Position numbers and translations under genes: made by a program. Source: Paenibacillus_E sp964253085 (GTDB taxonomy: Bacteria > Bacillota > Bacilli > Paenibacillales > NBRC-103111). Taken from it: a stretch of 64,000 nucleotides of DNA. The notes beneath the pieces are model-generated. The model was given only the letters and a program-made list of their open reading frames with translations, made no database searches and was not told the origin of the DNA. How positions within the stretch are numbered: the first letter of the stretch is position 1; each line of letters begins with the position of its first letter. Shown here one piece after another: positions 60,645 to 64,000 of this stretch. The stretch spans positions 7,006,001 to 7,070,000 of the forward strand of contig NZ_CAXUQH020000001.1 in the NCBI RefSeq assembly GCF_964253085.1, in the 5' to 3' direction.

Positions 60645-62321
60645 TTGGCCAAAACACCTAACTATTTGATGAAAAGCATCCTGCATAGACGTAAAGCGAC
60701 ACCTTCCAGCGAAGGAAATCCTCCTTCTGATTTGGATCAAGCTCTTGATATCCAGTTTATTGAGGACCTTAAACAGACTAAACTTTCGCTGCTGCTTGAC
60801 GAGAATCATAAATTTATAAAGGACTTGTTCCAGGAATGTTCCGATGTCGTTGTCAGGGAATTCGAAATTGACCCCCATATTCCAGCCCTGCTTCTTTTCG
60901 TAGATGGTCTAACCAATACACAGCTTCTGAACGATACGATGAAATCACTCATGCTGATCGGAGGCGGTGAAACCTCTATTGAGCGTATTGCTAATGTCAT
61001 CCTGCCGGTGTCACAAACGCAGATTTCTGATAATTACGGAGACTTGCTGACTTCTGTGCTTGGTGGTGATGCTGCTTTGCTCGTTGAGGGGAACGCGAAA
61101 GCCATTCTGCTCGGCATACGTGGTACAGAGAAACGTTCCGTCGGGGAACCGGAGACTGAAACAGTCGTGCGCGGGCCGAAGGAAGGCTTCGTAGAGAGTA
61201 TCCGGACGAACACCTCCATGATTCGCCGCAAGTTAAAGACACCTAAACTCAAGATGAAATCCATGAGTGTAGGTAAAGAAAGCAATACGAATCTTGTCGT
61301 TTGCTATATGGATGACTTAGCTATGCCTTCACTAGTTGAAGAAGTCGTCAAACGTCTAGAACAGATCAAGATTGATGCCATTCTCGAATCAGGCATGATT
61401 GAAGAACTTATTCAAGACGACGCCTATTCGCCGTTTCCACAAATGCAATATACGGAGCGCCCTGACGTTGTTGCTTCCGCCTTGCTCCAGGGGAGAGTTG
61501 CCATCCTAACAGACGGCACCCCCTTTGCTCTCATCGTTCCTTTCGTATTCATTCAAATTATGCAAACGAGCGAGGACTACTATGAACGATTCCAGATTAG
61601 CACGCTCTTACGCTTGCTTCGTTATGTCTTCATGTTTCTGTCGTTAACGACACCAGCGCTTTATGTTGCTATAACAACGTACCATCAAGCACTATTACCA
61701 ACAGCATTGATGCTCAGCGTAGCTGCCTCTCGGGAGGCTATTCCGTTCCCATCCGTCGTTGAGGCCTTCATTATGGAAATCACCTTTGAAGCCTTGCGAG
61801 AAGCTGGCATCCGACTCCCCAAAGCGGTTGGCTCCGCTGTTTCCATCTTAGGTGCGCTCGTTGTAGGACAAGCTGCCGTCCAAGCTGGAATTGTATCGGC
61901 ACCTATGGTTATTGTCGTCTCGATTACAGGTATCGCTTCCTTCACCATTCCACGATTTAATGGTGCGATTGCGATTCGAATGCTGCGCTTCCCTATTCTC
62001 GTTGCCGCATCCATCTTCGGATTCTATGGTATCTTTTTCTCTTTAATGATCCTGATCGGACACATGGCAAATCTCCGCTCCTTCGGAGTTCCCTATTTAT
62101 CCCCCGTCGGCCCCCTATCCGCTAAGGATATGAAGGATGTTCTTATCCGTGCGCCATGGTGGCAAATACAGAAACGTCCCGAGTTTATGGCTGTTCAAGA
62201 TAACACCAGTCAGAGTAGTGAACTGCCGATGCAGATCAAGAAAGCGGGAGGTTTAGATGGCAGTAACATAGATCATGTACACAAAGCCAGTAAGGAGGAG
62301 CAATCGAATGATACATCCTAA
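60645..62321 (+). CDS. GerAA-type germinant receptor protein (second operon)
   Basis: A 558-residue spore germination A subunit, paralogous to the one at 53.9 kb. Signatures are VVRGPKEGFVESIRTNTSMI, PFPQMQYTERPDVVASALLQ, and LPKAVGSAVSILGALVVGQA. The start is taken as TTG at 60645, eight bases after GCAGGAGG; a TTG nine codons earlier lies before that site. The N-terminal region is longer than in its paralogue, and the C-terminus is Ser/Gln-rich. First gene of a plus-strand operon. Confidence 0.88.
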   Translation: MAKTPNYLMKSILHRRKATPSSEGNPPSDLDQALDIQFIEDLKQTKLSLLLDENHKFIKDLFQECSDVVVREFEIDPHIPALLLFVDGLTNTQLLNDTMKSLMLIGGGETSIERIANVILPVSQTQISDNYGDLLTSVLGGDAALLVEGNAKAILLGIRGTEKRSVGEPETETVVRGPKEGFVESIRTNTSMIRRKLKTPKLKMKSMSVGKESNTNLVVCYMDDLAMPSLVEEVVKRLEQIKIDAILESGMIEELIQDDAYSPFPQMQYTERPDVVASALLQGRVAILTDGTPFALIVPFVFIQIMQTSEDYYERFQISTLLRLLRYVFMFLSLTTPALYVAITTYHQALLPTALMLSVAASREAIPFPSVVEAFIMEITFEALREAGIRLPKAVGSAVSILGALVVGQAAVQAGIVSAPMVIVVSITGIASFTIPRFNGAIAIRMLRFPILVAASIFGFYGIFFSLMILIGHMANLRSFGVPYLSPVGPLSAKDMKDVLIRAPWWQIQKRPEFMAVQDNTSQSSELPMQIKKAGGLDGSNIDHVHKASKEEQSNDTS

Positions 62322-63480
62322 GCAGCACATTAGGTTGGTGATGACCTTACTGCTTTCCACCACTCTACTTACCGGTTGTTGGGATCGTACGGAGACCAAT
62401 GACGTCGCATTTGTACTTACTTCATCAGCTGATTTAGAGGATGACGGCAGATATCGTGTTACTTATATGTTCCCTCTCCCTGGTTCCATGGGTGGAGCTA
62501 GCGGCGGCGGCGGTGGCACGGCTGGAGGTAAGAGCTATTACATCGATTCCGAGGTCGGGACCACCTTCCGCGATGCAGTCAGTAAGCTTCAAATGCGTAT
62601 GTCTAGACGCATCTTTCTCTCACACCGCAGAACGATCGTCATTGGCGAAAAACTAGCGGAAGCTGGCATCACTTCCTTGTTCGATGTTCTTCCGCGTTCA
62701 TCAGAGAATCGGATGACGAGCTACTTGATTGTAACCAAAGGCAAGGGCTATGACCTCCTGAATGCTGAGCCGAAGTTCGAGCGTTTTCCTGCTGAAGTCA
62801 TTCGTGAGTTAACCAAGTCTCGCAATGCAATGCCTACAACAATGAAGGATGTTGGGATGTCCTTAAGCTTTAATAGTGATCCAATCATGAGCTATTTGGA
62901 ACCTCGAGATAGTCAAGTCTCTAAAGATCCTTCCCATGAAATCCAATTCGTTGGCTATGGGCAGTTCAAAGGGGATAAGATGGTTGGCATTTATAAAAAG
63001 AAAGAAGCATCGGGGCTTTTGTGGCTCCGAGATCAAGTGAAAGAGCAGCAGCTCACATTCTCCATTGAGGAAGGCAAAAATATTTCCATTGGAGTTATCG
63101 GCGGAAAGACAGCCATAACGCCTAAGCTCCTGGAGGACAAAGTTATGTTCAACATTATCGTAGATGCTCGAGGAGCTGTGCGAGAGGACCTGTCTGATGA
63201 GGATTTGTACAATTCCGATATCCTTCACAAGATTGAAACGAAATTCGCAGAACAAGTCAAACTATCCATACTCGCAACGATTAAACAAATGCAAAAAGAA
63301 GGCACCGATTCAGCTCAGCTTGGTCTCATGGTTTGGCGAACATATCCTCAGAAGTGGAACGAGCAATTCGGCAAGGATTGGGAGCGCTATTTTAAAGAAG
63401 CCGAATTCAATATTGTAGTGAAAGCCTCTATTCCTGATACCGGTGTGATTAACCACAACGTAACCAAAGGAGGGATCTAG
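62308..63480 (+). CDS. GerAC-type germinant receptor lipoprotein (second operon)
   Basis: A 390-residue Ger(x)C lipoprotein with the lipobox LLTGC after a signal peptide, then WDRTETND. MSRRIFLSHRRTIVIGEKLA, GMSLSFNSDPIMSYLEPRD, and WNEQFGKDWERYF are typical. The ATG at 62308 follows TAAGGAGGAG, and the gene overlaps the gerAA end by 14 bases. A Gly-rich stretch (about 60-75) is unusual for the family. Confidence 0.87.
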   Translation: MIHPKQHIRLVMTLLLSTTLLTGCWDRTETNDVAFVLTSSADLEDDGRYRVTYMFPLPGSMGGASGGGGGTAGGKSYYIDSEVGTTFRDAVSKLQMRMSRRIFLSHRRTIVIGEKLAEAGITSLFDVLPRSSENRMTSYLIVTKGKGYDLLNAEPKFERFPAEVIRELTKSRNAMPTTMKDVGMSLSFNSDPIMSYLEPRDSQVSKDPSHEIQFVGYGQFKGDKMVGIYKKKEASGLLWLRDQVKEQQLTFSIEEGKNISIGVIGGKTAITPKLLEDKVMFNIIVDARGAVREDLSDEDLYNSDILHKIETKFAEQVKLSILATIKQMQKEGTDSAQLGLMVWRTYPQKWNEQFGKDWERYFKEAEFNIVVKASIPDTGVINHNVTKGGI

Positions 63481-63483
63481 TCG

Positions 63484-63714
63484 ATGGATGGGATCTTCGT
63501 CATCAGCTTTCTCAGCATGTTGATCGGTTCCTTCCTCATAGATCGCAAAGTGCTGCGCCGGGCGAAAAAAGGGAACAAAATAACCTATGGTCTTACCATT
63601 GGAATAATCCTTATTTTTCTCACCATGAAATATTTCCACATGAGTATACCGATGCCCGCTTATTTTTTCGTACAAAAGGTTTCTCCATGGCTCATCCGAG
63701 TTCTTGGCATATAA
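63484..63714 (+). CDS. Small membrane protein in the ger operon
   Basis: A 76-residue protein with two hydrophobic segments (FVISFLSMLIGSFLI and YGLTIGIILIFLTM) around a basic loop. AGGAGGGAT precedes the ATG, and it lies 3 bases after gerAC and about 12 before gerAB. I do not recognise a family. Small extra membrane subunits exist in some ger operons, so it may be a receptor accessory protein. Confidence 0.7.
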   Translation: MDGIFVISFLSMLIGSFLIDRKVLRRAKKGNKITYGLTIGIILIFLTMKYFHMSIPMPAYFFVQKVSPWLIRVLGI

Positions 63715-63725
63715 GTAGAAAGGTG

Positions 63726-64000
63726 GTGTTTATCATCGATAATAAGCAAATCATTAACCAACGTCAGTTGTCGTGGCTAGCTTCTTCCATAGTCACCAGC
63801 GGAGGCATCCTCACGTTGCAAAATGAATTAATTCGCATTAATCAAATGGATGCTTGGTTCAGCTATTTAATTTCCATTCTTTATGTATTCCTGATTGCTG
63901 GCTTCTTTGGTTATATGGCAAAGTTATACCCTAATAAGAACATTTTTGAAATATCCAAAGACGTAGTAGGTCAATGGCTCGGCACCTGTATAAATCTACT
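63726..64000 (+). CDS. GerAB-type germination permease, cut by the window end
   Basis: The first 91 or so codons of a GerAB homologue (QLSWLASSIVTSGGILTLQN, WFSYLISILYVFLIAGFFGY). The start is probably GTG at 63726, close behind AAAGG, but the spacing is short and other starts are possible. The stop lies beyond the window. Confidence 0.75.
   Translation, partial: MFIIDNKQIINQRQLSWLASSIVTSGGILTLQNELIRINQMDAWFSYLISILYVFLIAGFFGYMAKLYPNKNIFEISKDVVGQWLGTCINL

Overview
This looks like a chromosomal segment of an endospore-forming member of the Paenibacillaceae. The evidence is a CotD-like coat protein, an H-type SASP, two GerA-type germinant receptor operons, HrcA/CIRCE control of groESL, a Tat pair, T-box leaders and strong Gram-positive ribosome-binding sites. 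Identification below family level is not possible from the sequence alone.

Region 1 (about 0.26-28.4 kb) is a large surface-glycan locus, almost all on the minus strand. It makes dTDP-rhamnose (rfbA, rfbC, rfbB, rfbD in two blocks) and a dTDP-3-acetamido-3,6-dideoxyhexose (FdtA/B/C-like). It has several glycosyltransferases, a GtrA/GtrB/GtrII-like side-chain module and an ABC exporter (Wzm/Wzt with a C-terminal glycan-recognition-type domain). A methyltransferase followed by a kinase-like protein with a terminal coiled coil looks like a split version of the WbdD chain terminator. An acylation module (MBOAT protein, SGNH protein and an unannotated 37-residue membrane microprotein ending in a Dlt-type FIYIDF hexapeptide) probably esterifies the polymer. 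A divergent Wzy_C/WaaL-type protein at 25.9 kb may polymerise the glycan or attach it to protein. A decayed galU fragment lies in the divergent promoter region. The 12-25.5 kb core is visibly very AT-rich, as expected for an acquired polysaccharide cassette.

Region 2 (28.4-43.2 kb) is housekeeping: a SNF2 helicase with its SWIM-domain partner, a CotD-like spore coat protein, a pair of small coiled-coil proteins (one frameshifted), groES-groEL, tatA-tatC, a molybdenum cofactor group (MoeA-like, MogA/MoaB-like, MoaC), 5-formyltetrahydrofolate cyclo-ligase and an ABC-F ATPase.

Region 3 (43.2-50.1 kb) starts with a convergent intergenic stretch carrying a dense cluster of DnaA-box-like 9-mers. 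Next is leuA, whose leader contains two tandem T-boxes, both with CUC (Leu) specifiers, followed by five 61-bp hairpin repeats. The t6A/ribosome modification operon tsaE-tsaB-rimI-tsaD and an sspH gene follow.

Region 4 (50.1-64 kb) combines spore-related DNA repair and germination: ku with a possible sigma-G promoter, a LigD split into separate ligase and polymerase genes, an ArsB/NhaD-type transporter, cardiolipin synthase, and two gerA-type operons (A-C-B on the minus strand; A-C-small ORF-B on the plus strand, cut by the window end). A G-rich pentanucleotide repeat array lies after ku.
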